DNA from: Candidatus Poseidoniaceae archaeon
GTDB lineage: Archaea > Thermoplasmatota > Poseidoniia > Poseidoniales > Poseidoniaceae
DNA length: 64,000 nucleotides
Direction of reading: 5' to 3'
Assembly (NCBI GenBank): GCA_949372875.1
Contig: CASIAW010000003.1
Location: 1 to 64,000 of the forward strand
Shown: piece by piece, positions 9,001-16,933 of the stretch
Layout: each line of letters starts with the position of its first letter
Numbering within the stretch: position 1 is the stretch's first letter
Translations under genes and position numbers: made by a program
The notes under the pieces: model-generated
What the model was told of the DNA's origin: nothing
What the model saw: the letters and a program-made list of their open reading frames with translations, nothing else
Databases searched by the model: none

Positions 9001-11325
9001 GCTTACCCCTCGTTAGCGTTTGATTCCAATGACAATGCGCACATTTCATACTGGGACTCCACCAATTTTGAACTCATGTATGTCACTGATGTGAGCGGCT
9101 CCTGGGTCATTGATACTCTCGACTCTACAGATGATGTTGGTAAATGGACTTCAATAGGAATAGATTCTGAGGATAAAGTGCACATTTCATACTATGACTC
9201 CACGAATGGCGACCTCAAATACGCTACCGATGTCAGCGGTACTTGGGAATATTCACCTGTTGATTCATCTGGTACCTTAGGCACTTACTCTTCATTGATT
9301 ATAGATTCAAGCGACGATATTCACATCTCCTATTATGACGGTATGGTCGGCGACCTCAAGTATGCAAATGATGAAACCGGCTTTTGGACAATAACGACTG
9401 TTGACTCTGTTGGAAATGTTGGTATGCACAATTCCATAGCCTTAGATTCAAACGATGATGTTCACATCTCTTACTACGACTATGCTCCAAATTATGACTT
9501 TAAATATGCAACGCATAGTTCTGGTAGCTGGGACAGAACAATCGTTGATTCGGATGGTAATGTTGGAGGATTTGGTTCAATGGTCATCAGTTCGAGTGAT
9601 GATATTTTCATTGCATACCGAGATGTCACCAACCAAGATTTGAAGATTGCAATCAATCTTGACTTTACCGCAAACTCATCCGATGGTAGCGACAACAATG
9701 GCGGGGATGATGGTGGCGACAACCCGTCGACTGACACCGATGGTGATGGTGTTCCTGACGAGGACGACCATTGTTATGATGGTAGAACGAATTGGGATTC
9801 AACGACTGCTTCAGATTATGATTCAGACGGATGTCAAGACTCAACTGAAGATTGGGATGATGACAACGACGGTATTGATGATCAAGAAGACATGTGTCCT
9901 ACCGGTTCACTCGATTGGTATGCTTTTGATTCTTCAAATCCAGATAACGATTATGACGGTTGCCGGGATTCTGATGAGGATTTCGATGATGACGATGATG
10001 GTTATCTCGATACAGAAGATACCTGCCCACTCAGCCGACGTGGTGCGGTTGTTGATGAGACTGGCTGTGAAACATCATTCCCTGATGATGACGGTGATGG
10101 TGTTGCTAATGACTACGACCATTGTGACGATACGGATGTCGGTCAGGAAGTCGACTGGCACGGATGTGACATCTGGGAAGACCAAGACAATGACGGCGTC
10201 CATGATCATGATGATGATTGTCCAGACACATTAGAAGGCAGCACTGTTGACCAGACTGGTTGTGTTGAAGGCACATCCGGTGGCGATTCAACCGGTAATT
10301 TGACCGACAATTCATCAGGAACTGGAAATCAAACAGATAATCAAACCGGCAACAATACCGGAAATCAAACTGGAAACAATACCGGGAATCAGACGGATGC
10401 AGGAAACCAAACCGATGACATCGATGATATAATTGAAGATGAAGACGACGAAATTGTCGATCTCTTGGATGAGGATTGGTATCAAGATATTCCCGTTTTC
10501 GGTTCGCTCATAGAACAGGCACAAACTAAGTATGGACAGTATGCTGGTATCGGCGTTCTCTCTGTTACAATTCTCGGCTATCTTTATCGAGGAGTGACGA
10601 TGCGTTCAGAATACAAAATGAATAAGAGAGTCAAGAGGTTCAAGAAGCAAATAGGTAAGGCACAAAGCGCCAAAGAATTGCGTCGTATTCAAACTGAGAT
10701 AGAGGATGCCGATGACAAAAGATTGCTTCCTAGAGGTTCTCTTGGCGACTTACTTTCTCTCATCGAATTACGAGCGGAAGATTTGGGATTGACCGATTTC
10801 ATTACGCAGGACTCTTTGGTTGAAGCAGGTATTACTCGGGGTGAGTTACTCGATGGTGTTGATGCATTAAATCAGGCGCGTGAAGATCTCGCTTCTGCAC
10901 AATTTGATGCTGATAACTCGTCTCAAGGACGTGGACCGCCCGGCATCTCACTTCCAGCAAGAGGGCCGCCAAAGCAAGCGGCTACGGCTACTTTGAAGGG
11001 TGCTGCTAAAGGCGGTGGAGTTAAGCGTCCATCGTATCATCCAAAGGACCTCAACCGTGACGGTTCAGTCGATGAGGATGATGAGGAAATTTGGGCGAGT
11101 ATGTCGCAGAGTGAACGCGATGCAAAACGAAATGCTTCTGCTCGGATAAATACGAACATAGCTGCCCAAGTTGTGGCCTTCTCCAAATTACCTCCGAGCC
11201 TGAAGTCTCGTTGCCATTGCGGCAAAAAGAAGGCTTATGGCAAGTGTTGTTTCAAGAAAGACAAGTGCCCTTGTGGGAACGGTAAGAGATTCTATCAGTG
11301 TTGTGCGAAAGAACGAGGCTATTGA
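6091..11325 (+). CDS. Giant surface protein: beta-repeat ectodomain, Ca-type repeats, N-glycosylation stalk, membrane anchor, SEC-C tail
   Basis: 1744 residues. A signal peptide opens it (MNKIAVYLCIAILLGQVMLFSG). About 20 repeats of 40-50 residues follow, with consensus near DSNDxxHISYYDxTNGDLKYATDxSGSW, suggestive of beta-propeller blades. A non-repeat beta domain (residues about 750-860) splits them into roughly 13 and 7. Residues about 1200-1405 hold Asp-rich, Cys-containing DxDGDG units like thrombospondin type 3 calcium repeats. A short stalk of NxT/S sequons follows (about 1405-1450). One membrane helix lies near 1485-1500, then a basic, partly helical region, an EF-hand-like DLNRDGSVDEDDE, and two closing cysteine clusters (CHCGKKKAYGKCC, CPCGNGKRFYQCC) that match the SEC-C zinc motif. 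The predicted topology is outside repeats and inside tail. Role unknown; adhesion or substrate capture is inference. Confidence 0.8.
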   Translation: MNKIAVYLCIAILLGQVMLFSGEMNAFHSTSDSEFDAENTALTSGRNHTEDAGWVIETVEISSLQASWADDHGIYNSLAVDSNGMPHISYLSAVANGFVINHTSFDGQTWNFNTAATSSGSPCLALDSSDSPHVGIYTYHSSSSTADLRLATPTGQGSSSWTLEMIDNSSSNVGSNCDLKVGPNGDIYAVYWDYHETNISNDSLKFAHYDGNSWTTSVIDSDGGSDSSLQIDDLGNLHVSYRDITNEGLKYGINNGQGWVLSTIEGNGQGKGNSLVLDSNNNPHVSYFDGNNNRLKYASLTGTSWSISTVETGLSWGNSSSASQTDTSIGIDSSDNVHISYFNAGLKYASYDGTSWNFTLIDTVENIQGNTNLIIDNGQRIHISYHDNANKSLKYATYQDSQDPQDIWDLSIVDSQADVGEYSSIVLDSNDDTHISYFDASTKDLKYATDVSGQWTTYTIDSEGDVGYGSSIAIDSNDALHISYDDSTNGDLKYATNANGSWVISTIESQGNVGAYSSIGVDSYNGIHISYYDATNGDLRYANNQYSNSQWVAASVATSGNVGHHTSLAIDSDDTVHISYIDYDNESLHYAKNTWGPSGWVTSVIDSDSHSIGTSTSIAVDDSNKVHISYQDVTNSNLKYATDESGSWTTATVDALGDVGDTSSITTDSEGVVHISYFDDTNENLKHATNYNSTQTPPNWMIMTVDSSGAVGEYSSIAFDSEDRAHISYHDLTNSDLKYATSEGPQDGEGITDPSDATVWFDNEGYASMSPGEISITFDIYTDCECSLKAWAYLDVYLNGTKIDTPFGTAYTVSKDSSVSKTVVWTAPNTGTYDFYLALFTGEQSPSTKVDEAWIQSISLTGSDWQTSTLDSNGDFGVHTSMAVDSNGDLHIVYYDGTNEAIKYATDESGSWVYSPLDIVGTATDTSIAVDSNDIVSIAYYEGTNGYLKYATQVDGSWAFTTLDSSGDAGAYPSLAFDSNDNAHISYWDSTNFELMYVTDVSGSWVIDTLDSTDDVGKWTSIGIDSEDKVHISYYDSTNGDLKYATDVSGTWEYSPVDSSGTLGTYSSLIIDSSDDIHISYYDGMVGDLKYANDETGFWTITTVDSVGNVGMHNSIALDSNDDVHISYYDYAPNYDFKYATHSSGSWDRTIVDSDGNVGGFGSMVISSSDDIFIAYRDVTNQDLKIAINLDFTANSSDGSDNNGGDDGGDNPSTDTDGDGVPDEDDHCYDGRTNWDSTTASDYDSDGCQDSTEDWDDDNDGIDDQEDMCPTGSLDWYAFDSSNPDNDYDGCRDSDEDFDDDDDGYLDTEDTCPLSRRGAVVDETGCETSFPDDDGDGVANDYDHCDDTDVGQEVDWHGCDIWEDQDNDGVHDHDDDCPDTLEGSTVDQTGCVEGTSGGDSTGNLTDNSSGTGNQTDNQTGNNTGNQTGNNTGNQTDAGNQTDDIDDIIEDEDDEIVDLLDEDWYQDIPVFGSLIEQAQTKYGQYAGIGVLSVTILGYLYRGVTMRSEYKMNKRVKRFKKQIGKAQSAKELRRIQTEIEDADDKRLLPRGSLGDLLSLIELRAEDLGLTDFITQDSLVEAGITRGELLDGVDALNQAREDLASAQFDADNSSQGRGPPGISLPARGPPKQAATATLKGAAKGGGVKRPSYHPKDLNRDGSVDEDDEEIWASMSQSERDAKRNASARINTNIAAQVVAFSKLPPSLKSRCHCGKKKAYGKCCFKKDKCPCGNGKRFYQCCAKERGY

Positions 11326-11954
11326 TTTCACAACGTCTCTTCGGAAGATTACTTCGTGCATTTCTTGAGGGTGATGCCTCACCCTTGCCCATGGGCGACG
11401 CTCAAGGGTCCGATTCCGTTGCTCTTGCTGATACGCCGATACCTTCTCACGAACCACATTTGCCAGTTGAATTGATTCATTCAGCCTTACACGTCTTATC
11501 GGGGGTCACCGACGCTGTTTTTCGCCCTTGGATCAGTGATAGAATTACTCTTGTCTGGCTTGAAAACGAATCGAAACGTTTGGGAATGACTCGGTTTGAG
11601 GAAGGGCCGAATGAATTAACTCGCCGCCGGCGCCTACGAATCGACCCAGGTGAAGTTACCATTGGATTGCATCCTGCTCTGCTTGAAGATGAGCGACTTT
11701 ACAACCATACTTTTGTCCACGAGTTCCTTCATGCTGCAGGTCTGACCGCTCATTCGGCTCAACATGATGCATTAACGCAATCCGTCGCTCCGTCTCCTTC
11801 GATGAAAGATTCAACTCTGCTTCAGCGAATTCGAGATTCAGTTCTCGGAGATGCGCGAGTTCAAGAATGGAAATGCAAGTCATGCGGCTATGAATGGAAG
11901 CGAACCACGGTTCGCCGTCCCACACGCTGTCACAAATGTGCAAGACCACTTTGA
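11298..11954 (+). CDS. SprT-like zinc metalloprotease with C-terminal zinc ribbon
   Basis: 218 residues from a GTG that overlaps the end of the preceding gene; a TTG at 11322 and an ATG at 11392 are alternative starts, and I cannot decide between them. The core has the gluzincin motif HEFLHAAG (about residues 140-147), in which two histidines bind zinc and the glutamate is catalytic. The C-terminus is a four-cysteine zinc ribbon (CKSCGYEWKRTTVRRPTRCHKC). This SprT/Spartan-like arrangement is associated in other organisms with DNA-protein crosslink repair. The family assignment is by motif order; the biological role is inferred. Confidence 0.72.
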   Translation: MLCERTRLLISQRLFGRLLRAFLEGDASPLPMGDAQGSDSVALADTPIPSHEPHLPVELIHSALHVLSGVTDAVFRPWISDRITLVWLENESKRLGMTRFEEGPNELTRRRRLRIDPGEVTIGLHPALLEDERLYNHTFVHEFLHAAGLTAHSAQHDALTQSVAPSPSMKDSTLLQRIRDSVLGDARVQEWKCKSCGYEWKRTTVRRPTRCHKCARPL

Positions 11955-12007
11955 GCACGATTTCAATGGTTAACCTTCATCAAGTGTGAACCCCGCGCTC
12001 ACAATAA

Positions 12008-12080
12008 GGACGTATAGTGTAGTTGGATATCACTTTGGCCTTCTAAGCCGAAAACCCGGGTTCGAATCCTGGTACGTCCG
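12008..12080 (+). tRNA. tRNA-Arg (UCU anticodon)
   Basis: A 73-base cloverleaf. The acceptor GGACGTA pairs with TACGTCC, the D-stem is GTG/CAC, the anticodon stem TTGGC/GCCGA encloses CTTCTAA (anticodon TCT, reads AGA), and the T-stem CCGGG/CCTGG encloses TTCGAAT. The discriminator is G. No CCA is encoded (GCCTTC follows). There is no intron. It lies convergent with, and 8 bases from the end of, the AlkB-like gene. Confidence 0.95.
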
Positions 12081-12088
12081 CCTTCAAT

Positions 12089-13057
12089 TTATTCAGAAAC
12101 GGATGACTGATGTCTTTGTAGCATCAATTTTCCGAACAGTGGCGGTAAGAGCGCCAGCCAAAACATGCCATAGTAACCTGCGGGGAGTTGTGGTGATTCA
12201 TTGTGAACAGTCAATCGTTCATATGAGGTGCTGGAACGAAGGTGGTGAGATGGGTGCAGAGGTAGTTCCAAGAGCGTCCAACGAGAGAGGCGGCGACGAC
12301 TTTCCCAAGCATGGGTTGCATTGGGTCGTTCATCCATTGAACGCTGTAAGCCGTGGTGTTGAATATAGTTGACAAATTCCAGTAAGTAAATGGCTACTGC
12401 GGCTTGTCCGATGAAGGCTGCAAGGTATGGCCAACCTGCGAAACCGAGCACTATCAATAACAGAAGTTCAACAATCAACGAGTTTCTTGTGTCTCTTGGA
12501 CGGGCTTTGAACGCTCCTTTGACTTGTCGTGGTAACGTTTGCAGAACATGATAGTAAATGCCTCGGCCCCATGGAGAGGATGTTGGGTCTACATCACGAG
12601 CCCAGTGCTTGTGATGGGTATGGTTGTGTTCTGTGGTGAAATGGAGATAAAGCACGCAAAATAATGACAATCGGGCGCATTTCCAACTGAATGACTTTGG
12701 CCGCCTGTGGCCTAATTCATGTGCAGCCACGATTCCCGATGCACCATTCGAAAGCCCTGCTGAAAGGAACCCCATCGTCGTAAATACTGTCAAACCGTCG
12801 AGTGAAATCCGCCAAAAAAGGGCAATGAGTACAATTGGGACGAACCAAGCATGGAGGTGAGCGATGATGTTGTGGGCTTTCCCTTCTTGTAGAGGGTCAG
12901 TTGAGGATGATTCACCAAGAATCAATTCAAGAAATGGATAGATTCCAAGAAGAAGGATCAAAGTAGAGGCCATCCATACTCCACCAAGCCAAAATGATGC
13001 GAGCGTTACAGCCGGAGTGAGCAGTCCCCACAAGTGCGGAACCCATCTTTGGTTCAT
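12089..13057 (-). CDS. AlkB-family membrane di-iron monooxygenase
   Basis: 322 residues with hydrophobic helices and the histidine motifs of integral-membrane alkane/xylene hydroxylases. These are AAHELGHRR (family HELxHK), TEHNHTHHKHW followed by DVDPTSSPWGRGIYY (family EHNRGHH plus DPASSRMGESIY), FVNYIQHHGLQR (family NYxEHYGL), and LPLHPSHHLRS replacing the usual LQRHSDHH. The ligand histidines of all four motifs are kept. The ATG at 13057 is preceded by GGTGATTTT, the Shine-Dalgarno type used across this window, so I prefer it to 13081. It probably hydroxylates a hydrophobic chain or ring using O2; the substrate is unknown. No rubredoxin gene is adjacent. Confidence 0.8.
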   Translation of the reverse strand: MNQRWVPHLWGLLTPAVTLASFWLGGVWMASTLILLLGIYPFLELILGESSSTDPLQEGKAHNIIAHLHAWFVPIVLIALFWRISLDGLTVFTTMGFLSAGLSNGASGIVAAHELGHRRPKSFSWKCARLSLFCVLYLHFTTEHNHTHHKHWARDVDPTSSPWGRGIYYHVLQTLPRQVKGAFKARPRDTRNSLIVELLLLIVLGFAGWPYLAAFIGQAAVAIYLLEFVNYIQHHGLQRSMDERPNATHAWESRRRLSRWTLLELPLHPSHHLRSSTSYERLTVHNESPQLPAGYYGMFWLALLPPLFGKLMLQRHQSSVSE

Positions 13058-13238
13058 AAAATCACCATAAAGTCGAATCATGTAAAGGCTGGCATCATCC
13101 GAGCAATACCTCCTTCCTCCAGATGTACTTTAGAAAAGGAACTTTTCTGAACTAAAATCTACGGATTTTTGCGCATTTGATTCAGTGGTTTAACCCGATG
13201 CTATCATATATGGATGGTTGGTGGCATGCTCGTTCACC

Positions 13239-13346
13239 ATGAAGCGAGGCTCACGTGCTTGGAAAAAAACCGGTAACCAACGGTGGAAATGGCGTAAGAA
13301 GAAGTTGCGCCGTCGAAAGCGTGCCCGAAAGCAAGCTAAGTCTTGA
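13239..13346 (+). CDS. rpl41e: Ribosomal protein eL41
   Basis: A 35-residue, extremely basic peptide running from MKRGSRAWKKTG through RWKWRKKKLRRRKR to a C-terminal QAKS. It fits the archaeal eL41 pattern MKRxxRxWKKxGxxRWKWxKKxxRRxKR, a single helix at the subunit interface. It is easily missed because of its size. A TATA-like CTATCATATATGG lies about 26-38 bases upstream of the ATG, suggesting its own promoter and a short leader. It sits alone between the AlkB-like gene (divergent) and tRNA-Trp. The assignment rests on composition, length and pattern match to remembered archaeal eL41 sequences. Confidence 0.82.
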   Translation: MKRGSRAWKKTGNQRWKWRKKKLRRRKRARKQAKS

Positions 13347-13368
13347 TTTTCGTAGTGAATCACCCACT

Positions 13369-13441
13369 GGGGGTATAGTATAGCTTGGTAGTATCGCTGG
13401 CTCCAAACCAGCTGGGGGGGGTTCAAATCCCTCTGCCCCCA
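13369..13441 (+). tRNA. tRNA-Trp (CCA anticodon), intron-less
   Basis: The acceptor GGGGGTA pairs with TGCCCCC, the anticodon stem GCTGG/CCAGC encloses CTCCAAA (anticodon CCA), and the T-stem GGGGG/CCCTC encloses TTCAAAT. The discriminator is A. CCA is not encoded. Many archaeal tRNA-Trp genes have an intron in the anticodon region; none is seen here. Confidence 0.94.
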
Positions 13442-13528
13442 CTTTCCAGCGCTCTATTCTACAATGCTATTTACAACCAAGGCATATGTTCTTGACACAT
13501 GCCACTACCGTAACTCTGAGGGAAGTCT

Positions 13529-15724
13529 ATGCGCCGTCTACTTGCTCTGTTTCTTTTTGCCATTATGATGGGTCCTGTGACTGGTTCGCTTGCCGTTGGA
13601 GATTTCGACGGCCGTAGTGAATGGTCGAGTGTTGATTCTGAAGGAATACAATGGATCTCATCGAGTCAAACTTTTGATGTCCCTACACAGACTCAACCTC
13701 AATGGGTCGATGATGACACACCTTGGTGGGAGAGGACAAATCTTGACCAAGACCGAAATGAAATCCACGATTCTCTTGAATCCATGGTTGGCGTTACTGG
13801 AGTCGGATTGGTCTATGATACTGACGTGACGGAAACTCACTTGAATGCTCTTCAACAACTTGGTTTGAATGTGGTCGATGTCATCGAAGCGGTTGACGGT
13901 GTTCTTCTCGGTCAAATCAATACGACTCTTGCTCCAACCCTAGCAGCTCTTGAAAATGTGGTCATGGTTGAAAGATATGGCAATGTCATTTTTTACGGCG
14001 ACGTTCAAACCCCGGCTGTCAAAGCAAGTAACTCGAGTTTCTATCCCATTGGTGCGTGGGACCTTGGCGTCTCCGGTGCCGGTGTGAACATTGCCATGGT
14101 TGATACTGGAGTCGATAACGAACATCCTGGGCTCAGTGAGAAATTCGTTGCTGGCTACGATGCTGTTTGTTACACTCCTTCAGACCCCATATGCATCGCC
14201 GCAGGTGGAGGGTTCCGTGAAACCGATGGAACCTTTGACCCTGATGATGGTAACCAACATGGAACCGCCTGTATGGGCATGGCGGCTGCTACCGGAATTG
14301 ATGCGAGTGGTGCACAAACTGAATTTTATGGTTCTGCTCCCGACGCTGCACTGGTTGATGTCCGAATTGGAACAGATGCAGGTGCTGGGCCGTTTGAAAA
14401 TTATGTTCTTGAGCAAGAGTTCTATGAATCTGCAATGAATGGCATTCAATGGATTATCGACAATAAGGACACTGCGTGGCAAGATGCAGATGGCACCAAT
14501 TATGGTATCGATATCCTCTCACTTTCTTGGGGCATTACTTCTCACGAAACAGGAGGTTCTGATGGTGGAGATATGCACAGCGAAATTCTCAACGTCGCTA
14601 TGGAAGCGGGAATTGTCGTAAGTGTCGCTGCTGGAAACGACGGCCCGAGTAATGATGGCCTCTCAGGCATGGGGTCTTCTTCTCTTTCTGTTACCGTCGG
14701 AGCAACAGATGATTTGAACACCGTTAACCGTGCTGATGATACCATTGCTGGATATTCATCTCGAGGACCACGTGCAGATAACGGTGACGGGAATCCACTC
14801 AACGAACTCAAACCAGAACTTTCAGCACCAGGTTCCAACATCATTCAAGCAGAAGGATGTGTGACAAGTGGAACATGCAACAACTTCCTGGGTGGCGATG
14901 CTGCTGATAACGGCTACACGAGCCGTGGTTCAGGTACTTCCTATGCTACACCAGCAGTTTCCGGAATTATGGCTTTAATGCTTGAAGCGAATCCAGAACT
15001 TTCTCCTGCTGAAATAAAAGAAATCCTCAAACTTACAGCAGAACGTCGAGGCGAAGCAACTCAACCTGATGTAGATCCGTTCTGGAACCGTGACTTCGGA
15101 TGGGGTATGGCCGATGCCTATGAGGCTACGAAAATGGCTTTCTTGCTCAAAGAACAGAACTTAACCGGCGCTGTAGACGTCTTTACTCAAGTCCACATCG
15201 TCAATGCATCTGTAAACTCTACAAGTGACTTGTTTGTCATTGAAGGAATGGCTTGGAGTCAAGCAAGTTCAGTTAGTGCAGTCGAATATAGAATTGGCAA
15301 TGGAGCTTGGAAAAGCGCCTCTTTTGAGGAAACAAGTGGTCAACTCGCAGCATTACAACGCTTTTCATGGACCATCGCATTGGACCTTGACGCTCTGGAC
15401 AAAGGAAACCAGTCCATTGAAATCCGAGGATTCAACGACGCAGGTGTTCAATCACTTCCTCTCTCGACAATGGTAATGGGAACAGGTGAAGGAAGTGCAT
15501 CGGCGGCTGATGGCTTCACACTGACCTTTGCTATGGGTGCACTCATTGCGGTCATCGTTCTCGTGGGGTCGTTATGGGTTGCTCGAACCGATACTCCTCT
15601 CGGGCTTTTACCACTCGATTCTGAATCTTCAATTGAGGCTGCTATTGAAGCAGATACAGAGATGGCTGATGCCATTGATGCGATTCTCGTAGAGAATACG
15701 CCTGTGGATAAAAAGCGTGGATGA
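13529..15724 (+). CDS. Secreted, membrane-anchored subtilisin-family serine protease
   Basis: 731 residues: a signal peptide (MRRLLALFLFAIMMGPVTGSLA), a propeptide-like region to about residue 170, then an S8 peptidase domain. The triad motifs are NIAMVDTGVD (Asp about 192), GNQHGTACMGMA (His about 244) and SGTSYATPAVSG (Ser about 470), with the oxyanion asparagine in SVAAGNDGPS. A beta-rich domain follows, then one membrane helix (ALIAVIVLVGSLWVA) and a short acidic cytoplasmic tail. It is predicted to sit on the outside of the cell membrane and to degrade proteins, which fits a protein-scavenging heterotroph. A promoter is not obvious; the start matches the signal peptide. Confidence 0.93.
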   Translation: MRRLLALFLFAIMMGPVTGSLAVGDFDGRSEWSSVDSEGIQWISSSQTFDVPTQTQPQWVDDDTPWWERTNLDQDRNEIHDSLESMVGVTGVGLVYDTDVTETHLNALQQLGLNVVDVIEAVDGVLLGQINTTLAPTLAALENVVMVERYGNVIFYGDVQTPAVKASNSSFYPIGAWDLGVSGAGVNIAMVDTGVDNEHPGLSEKFVAGYDAVCYTPSDPICIAAGGGFRETDGTFDPDDGNQHGTACMGMAAATGIDASGAQTEFYGSAPDAALVDVRIGTDAGAGPFENYVLEQEFYESAMNGIQWIIDNKDTAWQDADGTNYGIDILSLSWGITSHETGGSDGGDMHSEILNVAMEAGIVVSVAAGNDGPSNDGLSGMGSSSLSVTVGATDDLNTVNRADDTIAGYSSRGPRADNGDGNPLNELKPELSAPGSNIIQAEGCVTSGTCNNFLGGDAADNGYTSRGSGTSYATPAVSGIMALMLEANPELSPAEIKEILKLTAERRGEATQPDVDPFWNRDFGWGMADAYEATKMAFLLKEQNLTGAVDVFTQVHIVNASVNSTSDLFVIEGMAWSQASSVSAVEYRIGNGAWKSASFEETSGQLAALQRFSWTIALDLDALDKGNQSIEIRGFNDAGVQSLPLSTMVMGTGEGSASAADGFTLTFAMGALIAVIVLVGSLWVARTDTPLGLLPLDSESSIEAAIEADTEMADAIDAILVENTPVDKKRG

Positions 15725-15774
15725 CGCTTCTTCATTGCCTTGACTTGAAAAGGTCCACTTGATTCGGTGATAGT

Positions 15775-16929
15775 ATGCGAACGTTCAGTGACAGGGCTTT
15801 GAGTATCCAACCTACCGGCGTTCGTAAGATGTTTGACTTGGCTGGTGACGATGTTATTTCCTTCGGACTTGGCGAACCGGACTTCCAGCCACCACCAGTG
15901 GCCATTGAGGCTTTTCATCAAGCCATGCTTGATGGTCGAAACAAGTACACAACTACAGCAGGACTTCCAGCACTGCGTAAGAAAATAGCAGAATCATGGG
16001 AGTCGTACCAAACTGGAATGGATGAACAGAATATCTGCATCACCATGTCCGGAACCAATGCTTTACTCAATCTGTTTTTGACGCTGGTCAATCCCGGAGA
16101 AAATGTGTTGTTACCAGAACCTTACTTCCCCTTGTATGGGCCTGATGTTTCTATTGCAGGTGGTGAAGCTCGATTCTATCCATGTCTGTTTGAAAACCAA
16201 TTCATTCCTCGAACTGAAGACCTCGAAGAACTCATTGATGAGAACACAGTCGCTATTTTGTATAACTTCCCGAGCAATCCTACTGGTGGGACTCTGGATG
16301 AGCAACAACGAGATGAATTGCTTGAATTTGCTCAGAAACATGACCTCTGGTTAATTTCCGATGAAGTGTATGACCGAATCGTTTTCGATACGCCACATGT
16401 CTCCTTTATGGGGACTGGATATGAACGAGTCCTCCTTGTCAATTCGTTTTCCAAAACCTTTGCTATGACTGGTTGGAGAATGGGATACATTGCATCGACA
16501 AACCTCGAGGCAATGCAACAAATTATCAAGATGCAATACTACATTACGGCGTGCTCAAATGATGCTATGCAATATGCTATTCTCGCAGCGATGGAGCATG
16601 CAAGTGATTATCCAGACATACTCTCTGCCGAGTTCCAACAACGTTGTGATCTCATCGTTGAAAGGTTGAGAGCAATGCCAGGCGTTGAATGCCACAAACC
16701 CAAAGGAGCAATCTATGTATTCCCCAAGGTTGATGTCCCAAATATGAGTTCTGAAGAAGTGGCTTTAGAATTGCTCAAAGACGGTGTATTGTGTTCACCG
16801 GGTTCGGCTTTTGGACCCTCGGGAGAAGGTCATCTCCGGTTTGCTTTCACGATTAGCCAAGAAGATATTTCACGAGGAATGGACAAGGTCGAGAAGACAC
16901 TTCAACGGTTGCAAGCCTCATCCAGGTGA
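15775..16929 (+). CDS. Class I/II PLP-dependent aminotransferase (aspartate aminotransferase-like)
   Basis: 384 residues, typical length for fold type I aminotransferases of the AspC/archaeal family. Seen are ISFGLGEPDFQPP near residue 30, the YTTTAGLPALRKKIA block, NFPSNPTGG with the conserved asparagine, SDEVYDRI with the pyridoxal-contacting aspartate, and the lysine motif NSFSKTFAMTGWRMGY (Lys about 227), with the arginine that binds the substrate carboxylate near the C-terminus (LRFAFTIS). Amino-donor specificity cannot be read from the sequence. The next gene begins 4 bases after its stop, so the two are probably co-transcribed. Confidence 0.9.
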   Translation: MRTFSDRALSIQPTGVRKMFDLAGDDVISFGLGEPDFQPPPVAIEAFHQAMLDGRNKYTTTAGLPALRKKIAESWESYQTGMDEQNICITMSGTNALLNLFLTLVNPGENVLLPEPYFPLYGPDVSIAGGEARFYPCLFENQFIPRTEDLEELIDENTVAILYNFPSNPTGGTLDEQQRDELLEFAQKHDLWLISDEVYDRIVFDTPHVSFMGTGYERVLLVNSFSKTFAMTGWRMGYIASTNLEAMQQIIKMQYYITACSNDAMQYAILAAMEHASDYPDILSAEFQQRCDLIVERLRAMPGVECHKPKGAIYVFPKVDVPNMSSEEVALELLKDGVLCSPGSAFGPSGEGHLRFAFTISQEDISRGMDKVEKTLQRLQASSR

Positions 16930-16933
16930 TTCT

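Noticed and set aside
9647-10234. 195-residue open frame within the Asp-rich region of the giant protein
   Set aside because: It is a shadow of the repetitive GATGAT coding for Asp; the Met/Thr-rich translation is an artefact.
11986-12372. 128-residue open frame over tRNA-Arg and the end of the AlkB-like gene
   Set aside because: It runs through a tRNA and antisense to a gene with clear motifs.
13369-13441. Intron in tRNA-Trp
   Set aside because: The anticodon loop is contiguous and seven bases long; no insertion is present.
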